A stretch of 5,297 nt of DNA from Deltaproteobacteria bacterium (GCA_026388915.1 JAPLIW010000491.1:1-5297), one strand, 5' to 3'; numbered from the stretch's first letter, positions 1-5,297 are shown. The notes: generated from the sequence alone by a model not told the origin. Numbers and translations: made by a program.

Positions 1-1056
1 GTCCGCCTGGTCCGGTTCGCTCAGGCTCTGGTCGGGTGGATCCGGGGCGGGCTGGCCATGGCCGTAGTTGTTGCCGAGTATATCTTTTCGGGCATTTCCG
101 GGTCCACCATCGCGGACGTCTCGGCGATTGGCGCCACGATGATTCCCCCTCTGACGAAAGCCGGGTACAAGCCGGAGGAGGCGGTAAGCGTGGTGGCGGC
201 GGCCTCGGCCATGGGAATCCTGGTGCCCCCGTGCATCCTGATGATCATCATCGGGGCCATCGCCAATGTATCGGTGGCCGCGCTCTTTGCGGGGGGATTC
301 ATCCCCGCCTTGGTCCTTGCCCTCGCCATTATGGGGTATATCTACGTGCGGGCGCGAAGGGACAAAATGGCGGCCTCCCAAACGCCGAGCCTCAGCGAGC
401 TTGGCCGGACCTCCATCGATGCCCTGATCCCCATGGGGCTGCCGATCATCATTTTCGGCGGGATCCTCGGCGGTATTTTTACCCCTACGGAGGCGGCGGC
501 CGTTGCCGTCTTGTATGCCGCCATCGTGGGCCTGTTCATCTATGGCGAAATCTCCTGGTCCGCTCTCCCGGGGATCCTACTTCACAGCGCCGTGCTTACC
601 GCGAATGTCTGTTTTCTTCTGGGGACGGCGGCGGTGGTGGCCTGGGTCCTGGCGGTGGCCCAAGTTCCGGCGTACCTTGCCGAGCTGCTGAAATCGTTGT
701 CTGCGGGCCCGACGGTCTTTCTGCTCTTTTCCGCGGTTCTATTTATCATCCTCGGGGCGGTAATCGAGGGCCCCGCCGCGGTAGTCATCCTTCTGCCCAC
801 TTTTTTGCCCGTGGTAAAACAATTCGACATCGATTTGATCCACTACTCCATCGTCATCACGGCCGCAGTCGGCATCGGCCTTTTCCTGCCGCCCATCGGG
901 GTGGGGCTTTTCGTCTCCTGCGGAATCTCCAAGATCAGCATAGACCGCACCCTACGCCCCATGCTGACGTACGTGATTTTTCTATGCCTGGGGCTCTTGA
1001 TCGTCATAGTTTTCCCGTGGTTTACTCTAATTCTTCCGCAAGTCCTCAGACTATGA
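1..1056 (+). CDS. dctM: TRAP transporter large permease, DctM family (5' partial)
   Basis: This is the large integral-membrane subunit of a tripartite ATP-independent periplasmic (TRAP) transporter, which carries the Na+- or H+-coupled translocation pathway for organic acids in the inner membrane. The frame is open from base 1, so the gene begins upstream; 351 residues are present against about 425-440 usual for the family, so roughly 75-85 N-terminal residues are missing. Visible signatures, in partial-protein numbering, are LVGWIRGGLA near 10-19, SGISGSTIADVSAIGA at about 30-44, GIFTPTEAAAVAV at about 158-170, GAVIEGPAAVVILLP at about 252-266 and LPPIGVGLFV at about 296-305. The chain is mostly hydrophobic helices separated by short loops and ends in a last membrane segment before RL-stop. 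The TAG/TGA-free frame and family motifs make the call firm; the substrate is unknown. DctP and DctQ partners would be expected upstream, outside the window. A 332-residue reading from ATG 58 is internal and not the true start. Confidence 0.95.
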   Translation, partial: VRLVRFAQALVGWIRGGLAMAVVVAEYIFSGISGSTIADVSAIGATMIPPLTKAGYKPEEAVSVVAAASAMGILVPPCILMIIIGAIANVSVAALFAGGFIPALVLALAIMGYIYVRARRDKMAASQTPSLSELGRTSIDALIPMGLPIIIFGGILGGIFTPTEAAAVAVLYAAIVGLFIYGEISWSALPGILLHSAVLTANVCFLLGTAAVVAWVLAVAQVPAYLAELLKSLSAGPTVFLLFSAVLFIILGAVIEGPAAVVILLPTFLPVVKQFDIDLIHYSIVITAAVGIGLFLPPIGVGLFVSCGISKISIDRTLRPMLTYVIFLCLGLLIVIVFPWFTLILPQVLRL

Positions 1057-1167
1057 CCCGGCAAGGGGGAATTAGGTGCGGAGGTACTCGATCAGGGGCT
1101 GGCGGGGTGAAGGGGTAAAGAAAGATAATCGTCAGAAGAAAACCTCCAACTTAATTCTCATTGCCAA

Positions 1168-1196
1168 TTGCAAATTACTAAAGAGTCCATTATAGT
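1168..1196 (+). promoter_or_regulatory. Probable sigma70-type promoter upstream of the SDR gene
   Basis: A TTGCAA box (1168-1173, 4/6 to the -35 consensus) is followed after exactly 17 bases by TATAGT (1191-1196, 5/6 to the -10 consensus). The predicted transcript would start near 1203, just before a GGAGG at 1210-1214, and would carry the inverted repeat at 1239-1320 as leader before the SDR coding region. This is inferred from sequence match only. Confidence 0.45.
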
Positions 1197-1209
1197 CCAA
1201 GCATTAATT

Positions 1210-1214
1210 GGAGG
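1210..1214 (+). promoter_or_regulatory. Stranded Shine-Dalgarno sequence (GGAGG)
   Basis: GGAGG lies 7 bases after the predicted transcription start. The nearest possible starts are TTG 1218 (3-base spacing; reads LPFENLEL, then into the repeat and a stop at 1272) and TTG 1225 (10-base spacing; a 34-codon frame running through the repeat to TAA 1327-1329, in the same frame as the SDR). The site is 139 bases from the first usable SDR start, so it cannot serve that start directly. It may be the original SDR ribosome-binding site, now separated from the gene by the repeat. Confidence 0.35.
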
Positions 1215-1238
1215 ACGTTGCCTTTTGAAAACCTCGAA

Positions 1239-1320
1239 CTGGACTCCGGCTTTCGCCGGAGTGACGAACATTAGAAAGGCATGGTTCTTGGTTGTCATTC
1301 CGGCGGAAGCCGGAATCCAG
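1239..1320. repeat. Imperfect inverted-repeat extragenic element (paired REP-like hairpins)
   Basis: Two arms of about 30 bases face each other: 1239-1269 and 1291-1320, separated by 21 bases. The reverse complement of the right arm matches the first 28 bases of the left arm except at four positions. In plus-strand RNA three of those become G-U pairs, so a long hairpin remains possible. Each arm is also a small hairpin on its own: TCCGGC/GCCGGA with a TTTC loop in the left arm, and TTCCGGC/GCCGGAA with a GGAA (GNRA-type) loop in the right. The consensus CTGGATTCCGGCTTTCGCC is of the kind of short palindromic repeat scattered between genes in many proteobacterial genomes. It carries no gene. 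It lies directly upstream of, or at, the 5' end of the SDR gene. No clear target-site duplication is visible. Confidence 0.8.
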
Positions 1321-1353
1321 GATGATTAAAAGACGGAATTCCTGTCCACCGCC

Positions 1354-2076
1354 TTGATTACCGGGGGAGGCAGGGGCATAGGGCTGGCCACGGCTCTGTT
1401 GATGCTCTCGGAAGGGGCCAGGGTGGGAATCGTGGAATTAAGCGAAGCCCATGCCCAAAAAGGCATGGAAACGGCCCGCTCGAAGGGCTATTCCTTGAAG
1501 GTTTTCATGGGCGATGTCTCCAAGAAGGACCAGGTGGTCGGCTTTACCGAAGCCTTCGTTAAAGAATTCGGCCGGATCGACATCCTGGTGAACAATGCGG
1601 GAGTTGCCATATCCCGTCCTTTTCTCGAAAAGACCGTGGAAGACTGGGTCAAGACCCTGGAGGTCAACCTTATCGGAGTTTTCCTCTGCGCCCAGGCAGC
1701 GGCTCCTCACATGCTGTCCCGGAAGTCGGGAAAGATCATCAACATCTCCTCCATCCGGGGCATCGACCACTGCGGTCGGGAAGGGATCATGGACTACAGT
1801 TCCTCCAAGGCCGCGGTCATCAACCTGACCAAGACCATGGCTAAGGAGTTGGCGCCCCATATCAACGTGAACACCGTCGCTCCGGGGCATACTCTGACCG
1901 AGATGACCGCTTCTTTGCCGGATGCGGTGAAGAAGAACATGATCGAGGGATCTTACCTCAAAAGAATGGCCCAGCCGGAAGACATCGCCAGGGCGATCCT
2001 TTTCTTGGCCTCTGACGATGCCAATTTTATAACCGGGCAGGTCCTCCTGGTGGACGGAGGCTTCAGCCTCAAATAG
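1354..2076 (+). CDS. SDR-family NAD(P)-dependent oxidoreductase (start uncertain)
   Basis: A classical short-chain dehydrogenase/reductase: a soluble, single-domain Rossmann-fold enzyme that oxidises or reduces alcohol/carbonyl groups with NAD(P). From TTG 1354 it has 240 residues, against roughly 245-260 usual. Motifs: TGGGRGIG cofactor loop at 3-10, Glu28 at the end of the second strand (suggesting NAD rather than NADP), GDV at 53-55, NNAG at 80-83, catalytic Asn105, Ser133, Tyr148 and Lys152 (YSSSK), and a normal C-terminus ending ITGQVLLVDGG plus FSLK. Ser133 and Tyr148 are 15 apart rather than the 13 of FabG, a small loop insertion. The body is intact, but the start is poor. TTG 1354 already lies in the first strand and has no SD. 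In-frame codons reach back only to TAA 1327-1329, giving KTEFLSTALITGG with no ATG or GTG. CTG 1342 is a possible non-standard start. An ATG at 1322 would reach this frame if the A run at 1328-1331 had one more A. The substrate is unknown. Confidence 0.88.
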   Translation: MITGGGRGIGLATALLMLSEGARVGIVELSEAHAQKGMETARSKGYSLKVFMGDVSKKDQVVGFTEAFVKEFGRIDILVNNAGVAISRPFLEKTVEDWVKTLEVNLIGVFLCAQAAAPHMLSRKSGKIINISSIRGIDHCGREGIMDYSSSKAAVINLTKTMAKELAPHINVNTVAPGHTLTEMTASLPDAVKKNMIEGSYLKRMAQPEDIARAILFLASDDANFITGQVLLVDGGFSLK

Positions 2077-2106
2077 AAGGCCGGACAACTGGGCAATCCC
2101 CTCACC

Positions 2107-2910
2107 CTATCCCATCTTCAGGACTGACCGGATGAGATTCTCAGCAGTAAACTGGCCGTTGGTCCTTTGGGCACGGGGGTGCTCGCCGCCGAAAAGAGCG
2201 TTTATGATTTCCTGCACGGTCCGCCCATGCGCCTGGAGGTCTTTGGCCTTTCGGGAGAGGGTCCTTAGGTAGCCGGCGCATTCCATAAGAGCCTTCCGAC
2301 CATTTTCCACGATGCGCCCGGAGGAGGGAAAAAGGACCAGACGCTGGGTTTCAAGAGCGGCGAGTCTCTCCAGAGAGGCGACCGTGGTTTGCATGTCCTC
2401 CTCGGGGCGGATGATTCTCACCGCCTCCCCGGCAAAAATATCCCCGGAGAAGCACCAACCCTTCGAGCGCTCGACAAGCGCTACGTGCTCCGCGCTATGG
2501 CCAGGCGTCTCGATAAATTCGAAGCTGAATCTGTCCGTTCGGATGACCGGCGGGATAAACAGAACCTCCGACGGTTCCGGGTATCCCCATACCTGTTCCT
2601 GGTAGGGAAAGAGAGTCGCGGGCCGGCCGATGAGGGGCACCGAATCAGGAGGAGCGTAGATGTTGATTCCGAACCTCTCCTGGATGGGGCGGTTGGCCCC
2701 GATGTGATCCTCATGATAGTGGGTATTGGCGACCCATTTCGGGGGATGCTTTTCAAGGCAAGACATCAACTCTCCCGCCGTGTAGCTGCACCCCGTGTCA
2801 ATGAGCAGCCCGTCCACAAAATAGGAGGCGACCCAGTATGCGGGTTTTCCCCCGATCTCCCGGCTCATGCGGATTTGGGTAATCTCCTCAAACGTTCGGA
2901 TTTCGATCAC
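2107..2910 (-). CDS. MBL-fold metallo-hydrolase
   Basis: A 267-residue metallo-beta-lactamase-fold protein, probably a cytoplasmic metal-dependent hydrolase; no signal peptide is visible. The fold's signatures are in order: LLIDTG at 35-40, the metal motif HYHEDH at 64-69 (HxHxDH), the His of TPGHS at 138, and SGD with Asp157 bridging the metals. The final motif, usually a Pro-x-His-Gly type sequence supplying the last ligand, reads FPSSG at 194-198, so Ser appears to stand in for His. The tail (about 200-260) is helical and charged, like the helix extension of many small MBL proteins. The start is GTG 2908-2910, supported by a GGGAG at 2917-2921 with 6-base spacing on the minus strand; the next in-frame Met is residue 15. 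It converges on the SDR gene, with 30 bases between stops and no clear terminator. The broad family covers thioesterases, lactonases and glyoxalase-II-like enzymes, so the substrate cannot be named. Confidence 0.9.
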   Translation of the reverse strand: MIEIRTFEEITQIRMSREIGGKPAYWVASYFVDGLLIDTGCSYTAGELMSCLEKHPPKWVANTHYHEDHIGANRPIQERFGINIYAPPDSVPLIGRPATLFPYQEQVWGYPEPSEVLFIPPVIRTDRFSFEFIETPGHSAEHVALVERSKGWCFSGDIFAGEAVRIIRPEEDMQTTVASLERLAALETQRLVLFPSSGRIVENGRKALMECAGYLRTLSRKAKDLQAHGRTVQEIINALFGGEHPRAQRTNGQFTAENLIRSVLKMG

Positions 2911-2916
2911 CGTTTT

Positions 2917-2921
2917 CTCCC
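2917..2921 (-). promoter_or_regulatory. Ribosome-binding site fixing the GTG start of the MBL gene
   Basis: Read on the minus strand this is GGGAG, 6 bases before GTG 2908-2910. It decides in favour of the GTG start over the downstream in-frame ATG. Confidence 0.75.
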
Positions 2922-2967
2922 GCTGGATAGGTAACCCTTTATAAAGCTAATCTCCTATTCCTGCTGA

Positions 2968-2994
2968 AATATAATAAAAAGGGGGCATTGTCAA
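2968..2994 (-). promoter_or_regulatory. Possible sigma70-type promoter of the MBL gene
   Basis: On the minus strand a perfect TTGACA (2989-2994) is followed by TATATT (2968-2973, 5/6 to consensus) after 15 bases. The spacing is shorter than the ideal 17; at 17 bases the box would be TATTTC, a poor match. The leader to the GTG would be about 50 bases. A 6-bp inverted repeat lies just upstream at 3003-3018. Confidence 0.45.
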
Positions 2995-3386
2995 TCCTCT
3001 CTCCGAATGCATATTCGGTGGGGCTCCACAACTTGTTCCTGAAATCGTTGGTTGACATATTCTATCAAAAAATGTAGGTTTCAATCCGTAATCGAGGTTC
3101 GGATATACTTTTCATTTCTGGAATTTTGGCCAGGTGCGTAGAGTGGCACGATACCTTGAACATGGAGTACTTTCTGAAAGAGGTTTTTAACAGTCACTAC
3201 CAAAAGTTGTAGAGTTCATCCCGTAATAATCAGGCACTGGCAATTTTTCCTGATCCCGATGGATCCTATTTTTCGGGTAAGGGAGGGGGCTTAGGCTAAA
3301 ACCATATAAGACAACGGCATACTCTGGTTCAAGAGGGATAATGATTTAGTTTCAAAAGCTTTCATCATAATTCTCGGCAGTGTCTT
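2995..3386. other. Gene-free spacer with scattered repeats
   Basis: About 390 AT-richer bases without a convincing coding region on either strand. It holds a 6-bp inverted repeat (CCGAAT, GCAT loop, ATTCGG) at 3003-3018, and a degenerate direct repeat (3066-3092 and 3201-3227, 21 of 27 positions alike). It also has an 8-bp inverted pair, ATAAGACA at 3305-3312 and TGTCTTAT just before the Big2 remnant (about 3380-3388). A short frame around 3132-3189 reads VRRVARYLEHGVLSERGF before a stop. That is vaguely transposase-like, but too short to name. The stretch looks like decayed DNA. Confidence 0.5.
3003..3018. repeat. Perfect 6-bp inverted repeat near the MBL promoter
   Basis: CCGAAT and ATTCGG flank a GCAT spacer. 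The site ends 9 bases upstream of the TTGACA box of the predicted MBL promoter, where an activator or repressor could bind. No regulator gene is present in the window, so an operator role is inference only. Confidence 0.4.
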
Positions 3387-3785
3387 ATGCCGACAGTACC
3401 CGAAATCTGCAACTATTTTTTCACCTCTGGCTCCGGCACATATTCTGACGGGACAAGCCAAAATATGACAACGCAGGTCGCCTGGAACTCGTCATCTGGT
3501 AACGTGGCTACGATCAGCAATACCGCCGGAACTAAAGGTCTGGTTACCAGTGGCCCATCGGCGGGTACTACCACCATCTCCGCATCGGTTGGTTCGGTCT
3601 CGGGCTCCACGATACTCACTGTTGTGCAACAGCCGCCGGAATTTCTCTAGGCGGCAAGTTGGAGTTTAAGTAATATCTCCGTCTATTCAATCAATCCGAC
3701 GACCGGGGCATTAAGCGCAGCAGGAACACCAGTGGTTCCAGGTGGTCACCCTACCCGGATTATAGCCAGATGGTTAATTCAGTAA
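3387..3785 (+). pseudogene. Decayed Big2 Ig-like / beta-propeller surface protein fragment
   Basis: Frame 3 from ATG 3387 encodes 87 residues. From about residue 13 they match a bacterial Ig-like domain of the Big2 type: GTYSDGTSQNMTTQVAWNSS, then VATISN, SAGTTTISAS and SGSTILTV. A TAG at 3648-3650 stops it. The same frame then continues with NISVYSINPTTGALSAAGTP and VVPGGHPTRI (3672-3761), the repeat signature of YVTN/lactonase-type seven-bladed beta-propellers, and ends at TAA 3783-3785. The expected next motif, a Pro-Asp-Gly, is present one frame over at 3766-3774, so an indel has occurred around 3759-3765. No signal peptide, no SD and no complete domain remain, and part of the gene between the two domains seems deleted. 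Intact relatives are usually large secreted or surface proteins with tandem Ig-like domains. The domain assignments are by eye; Big2 is the firmer one. Confidence 0.75.
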
Positions 3786-3828
3786 CCAGGTCGCTGGGGC
3801 GGCAATGCGAGAGGTGGGCCAAAATATC

Positions 3829-3857
3829 TTGCTTAATCGATTACGCTTTAGTAAAAT
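3829..3857 (+). promoter_or_regulatory. Probable promoter of the TctC-like gene with an internal palindrome
   Basis: TTGCTT (3829-3834, 3/6 to -35) and TAAAAT (3852-3857, 5/6 to -10) are 17 bases apart, which would start a transcript near 3864 with a leader of about 57 bases before ATG 3921. A perfect 10-bp palindrome, TAATCGATTA (3834-3843), overlaps the end of the -35 box and the spacer. Its core AATCGATT fits the AANCGNTT pattern of LacI/GalR-type operators. Regulation by such a protein is inference; none is encoded here. Confidence 0.4.
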
Positions 3858-3901
3858 TTGGCGAGAATGTGAGATCCGGTTACCCTTATGGCCGGAAATT
3901 T

Positions 3902-3910
3902 AAAGGAGGT
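3902..3910 (+). promoter_or_regulatory. Strong Shine-Dalgarno choosing start 3921 of the TctC-like gene
   Basis: AAAGGAGGT is a near-perfect anti-SD match, 10-11 bases before ATG 3921. The longer reading frame from ATG 3888 would translate straight through this site and put 11 extra residues ahead of the signal peptide, so 3921 is preferred. Confidence 0.85.
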
Positions 3911-3920
3911 TTTTAATACT

Positions 3921-4895
3921 ATGAAACCAAAAAATCGATGGATGTTCATAATTGCTTGCCTGGCTCTTTCCCTGCTTTTCTGTGTTCCTCTCGCGTCCGC
4001 CCAGAAATACCCGGAAAAGCCGATCACAGTCTACTGCGCATTCGCCGCGGACACGACGGATTTGACAACCCGGGCCCTCGCGGGAGGGGCGGAGAAGATC
4101 CTCGGGCAGCCAGTCGTGGTGGAGAATAAGCCTGGCGGCGGGTCCAGCGTCTGCGCCGGCTTGATTGCCAGCAAGAAGCCGGACGGGTACACCCTCGCGG
4201 TGATCTCCACGGGGGCTCTGAGGATTCTTCCCCACACCATGAAGGTTTCTTATGACCCGCTCAAGGATTTCACCTTGATTATGCAGTACAGCCGATACAT
4301 AGGGGGCCTCACCGTCCTCAGTGAATCGCCCATCAAGACCGTGGACGATTTCATCGCCTACGCCAAGGCCCACCCGGGCCTTTCCTACGGTTCCGCGGGG
4401 ATGAATACTCAGCAGTATTTCGCCGTGGAGCTTTTCGCCCAGTGCAAGGGCCTCAAATTCAAGCACGTTCCCTACAAATCGGGCGCGGAGTCGAGCACGG
4501 CGCTTCTGGGTAAGCACATCGACTTCGCAGCCGGCTCGGGCACCCACCTCCGCTATGTCAAACAGGGGGTGTTTCGTGAGCTCATGGTCTACAACACGAC
4601 GAAGCGGAACCCGAATTTCCCGAATGTTCCTATGCTCACGGAGTTAGGCTGCCAGGACTTCCCCGCCAACGGGTTGGTCTTTGTGGGACCCAAGGGGATC
4701 CCTCAACCCATCGTCAAGAAGGTCGGCGAAGCGTTGAAGAAGGTTTCGGAGAGCGCCGACTTTCAAAACACACTGGCCAACGCGGACATGCCATATGACT
4801 TCAAGGATCAGGCCCAGCTGGAAAAAGAGATCCCCCAACAATACGAGTCCGCGAAGGAGATGCTGGCGAAAATGGGAGTTAAGAAGCCGCAATAA
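3921..4895 (+). CDS. TctC/Bug-family tripartite tricarboxylate transporter substrate-binding protein
   Basis: A periplasmic solute-binding protein of the Bug (TctC) family, which captures carboxylates or similar small organics for a TctA/TctB membrane pair. From ATG 3921 it has 324 residues, normal for the family. Residues 1-27 form a Sec signal peptide: basic start KPKNR, hydrophobic core FIIACLALSLLFCVPL, cleavage after ASA (27/28). Mature-domain signatures follow: YPEKPITV at 30-37, Asp47 in the first ligand-loop region, VVENKPGGGSS at 66-76, KPDGYTL at 86-92, YDPLKDFTLI at 101-110, LSYGSAGMNTQQY at 144-156, VPYKSGAE at 173-180, PNVPMLTELG at 224-233 and GPKGIPQPIV at 246-255. No TctA or TctB lies downstream; a strong terminator follows, so this is an orphan binding protein, as is common for Bug proteins. 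It may work with a transporter encoded elsewhere. A dctM gene is upstream, but that is a different transporter family and not a known partner. The substrate cannot be read from sequence. Confidence 0.93.
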   Translation: MKPKNRWMFIIACLALSLLFCVPLASAQKYPEKPITVYCAFAADTTDLTTRALAGGAEKILGQPVVVENKPGGGSSVCAGLIASKKPDGYTLAVISTGALRILPHTMKVSYDPLKDFTLIMQYSRYIGGLTVLSESPIKTVDDFIAYAKAHPGLSYGSAGMNTQQYFAVELFAQCKGLKFKHVPYKSGAESSTALLGKHIDFAAGSGTHLRYVKQGVFRELMVYNTTKRNPNFPNVPMLTELGCQDFPANGLVFVGPKGIPQPIVKKVGEALKKVSESADFQNTLANADMPYDFKDQAQLEKEIPQQYESAKEMLAKMGVKKPQ

Positions 4896-4904
4896 CCCTA
4901 ATTA

Positions 4905-4920
4905 GTTTCCATTCGGAAAC
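4905..4920 (+). other. Small hairpin after the TctC-like gene
   Basis: GTTTCC and GGAAAC form a perfect 6-bp stem with a 4-base ATTC loop, 9 bases after the stop. No T run follows, so it is not a terminator by itself. It could protect the mRNA 3' end together with the terminator further down. Confidence 0.4.
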
Positions 4921-4970
4921 GCCCTGTACAAGAACGCTTACGCGTTGCTACCTTTATCACCCCCACCCTG

Positions 4971-5005
4971 CCCCTTCCCCGTCCAAAGGGGGAGGGGATT
5001 TTTTT
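4971..5005 (+). terminator. Strong rho-independent terminator
   Basis: CCCCTTCCCC (4971-4980) pairs with GGGGGAGGGG (4988-4997) over 10 bp with one G-U pair and a 7-base loop, directly followed by ATTTTTTT (4998-5005). It lies 75 bases after the stop of the TctC-like gene and would end that transcript, marking it as a single-gene unit. Confidence 0.88.
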
Positions 5006-5027
5006 CGTTTCAGGATGGAAGTCATAG

Positions 5028-5174
5028 ACCTCCTGCAGATTGCCCGGTTTTTACATCTTGCAAGTCGTACCGACCGGGACTAACACCTGGAAAGCAGGAG
5101 TCTATATTTTTGCTGTATCAGTAACACAGGATGCAAAACATGGGCAAGCCTTCGCCAGTGTTACGATGGATTAA
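5028..5174 (+). pseudogene. Probable C-terminal remnant of an Ig-like-domain protein
   Basis: A frame open between TAG 5025-5027 and TAA 5172-5174 has no start codon or SD. It reads on as GTNTWKAGVYIFAVSVTQDA and then GQAFASVTMD before the stop. The alternation and the pattern G-x-Y-x-x-x-x-x-S plus a closing A-S-V-T strand resemble the last strands of bacterial Ig-like domains, where GTYTVTATS and SASATVTV are typical. The match is short and by eye, so it may be chance. If real, it is coding debris like the fragment at 3387-3785. The rest, 5175-5297, shows only a weak hairpin (GGGTC/GACCC, 5183-5201) and no gene. Confidence 0.35.
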
Positions 5175-5297
5175 GTCAAGCAGGGTCAGCAATGCCGACC
5201 CGATCGCTTAAAGTGTTGAAAATAGACTCACCTTTGCATTGAAAATGCCGGGAACTGTTGATAACCACTGATTAATCGGCCAGAGCACCTGTCTCTC

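Noticed and set aside
36..1118. Long 360-residue + strand frame overlapping the permease
   Set aside because: It is rich in Gly, Arg and Pro with no family motifs and lies over the clearly real DctM frame; it is a shadow of GC-rich codons.
1225..1329. 34-codon frame from TTG 1225 with a good SD, ending in frame with the SDR
   Set aside because: It is mostly translation of the palindromic repeat (TPAFAGVT, VIPAEAGIQ), a typical by-product of such repeats; not called as a peptide, though it may reflect the old SDR start.
1438..2088. 216-residue minus-strand frame opposite the SDR gene
   Set aside because: No recognisable motif or RBS, and the SDR frame on the other strand has all catalytic residues; an antisense shadow.
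2096..2113. CCCCTCACCCTATCCC next to the MBL stop, similar to the left side of the terminator at 4961-4980
   Set aside because: There is no pairing G-rich half or T run here, so no terminator or repeat can be supported.
3132..3189. Short frame VRRVARYLEHGVLSERGF resembling a transposase N-terminus
   Set aside because: Only 18 residues with weak likeness and no other transposase sequence around; cannot support a mobile-element call.
3177..3190. AAAGAGGTTTTTAA resembling the SD region of the TctC-like gene at 3902-3916
   Set aside because: Short, AT/purine-rich and gapped; no further similarity on either side, so probably chance.
3888..3920. Upstream ATG 3888 as start of the TctC-like protein
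   Set aside because: It would place AAAGGAGGT inside the coding sequence and 11 residues before a normal signal peptide; ATG 3921 fits better.
1..5297. CRISPR array, tRNA, rRNA, phage or defence genes
   Set aside because: No regularly spaced repeats, tRNA-like cloverleaf, rRNA sequence or related protein motifs were seen on either strand.

Overview
The window looks like an accessory metabolic stretch of a moderately GC-rich, Gram-negative-type bacterial chromosome. The gene mix (a TRAP transporter permease, an orphan tripartite-tricarboxylate-type binding protein, a short-chain dehydrogenase and a metallo-beta-lactamase-fold hydrolase), the extragenic hairpin repeat and the Ig-like/beta-propeller debris would fit a deltaproteobacterial (Desulfobacterota-like) or proteobacterial genome or metagenome contig. 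That placement is an inference from gene style, not from a marker gene.

Layout: (1) 1-1056, + strand, most of a DctM-type TRAP large permease whose first ~75-85 residues lie outside the window. (2) 1057-1353, a spacer with a good sigma70-like promoter (1168-1196), a Shine-Dalgarno (1210-1214) and an imperfect inverted-repeat element (1239-1320). (3) 1354-2076, + strand, an SDR-family oxidoreductase with all catalytic motifs intact but no normal start codon. Its 5' end abuts the repeat, and a one-base change in an A run would connect it to an ATG at 1322. (4) 2107-2910, - strand, an MBL-fold hydrolase converging on the SDR, with a clear RBS and promoter; its final metal-ligand His appears to be Ser. 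(5) 2995-3386, no convincing gene, only degenerate repeats and palindromes. (6) 3387-3785, a decayed gene holding a Big2 Ig-like domain and a piece of YVTN/lactonase-type beta-propeller, broken by an in-frame stop and a frameshift. (7) 3921-4895, + strand, a secreted TctC/Bug-family solute-binding protein with its own promoter-like sequence, a strong SD and a strong intrinsic terminator (4971-5005). (8) 5006-5297, another probable Ig-like coding remnant and nothing else recognisable.

Working together: the permease and the binding protein belong to two different secondary transport families (TRAP and TTT), both used mainly for carboxylates. They sit beside two soluble enzymes of broad families, which suggests uptake and oxidation or hydrolysis of organic acids or related compounds. 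The substrate cannot be read from sequence. The tctC-like gene is separate from any TctA/TctB and appears monocistronic.

I did not find a convincing new biological system. The most interesting points are the repeat element sitting at the SDR 5' end with a possible lost start, the SDR expression signals stranded upstream of the repeat, the missing metal ligand in the MBL protein, and the Ig-like/propeller debris on both sides of the tctC-like gene.
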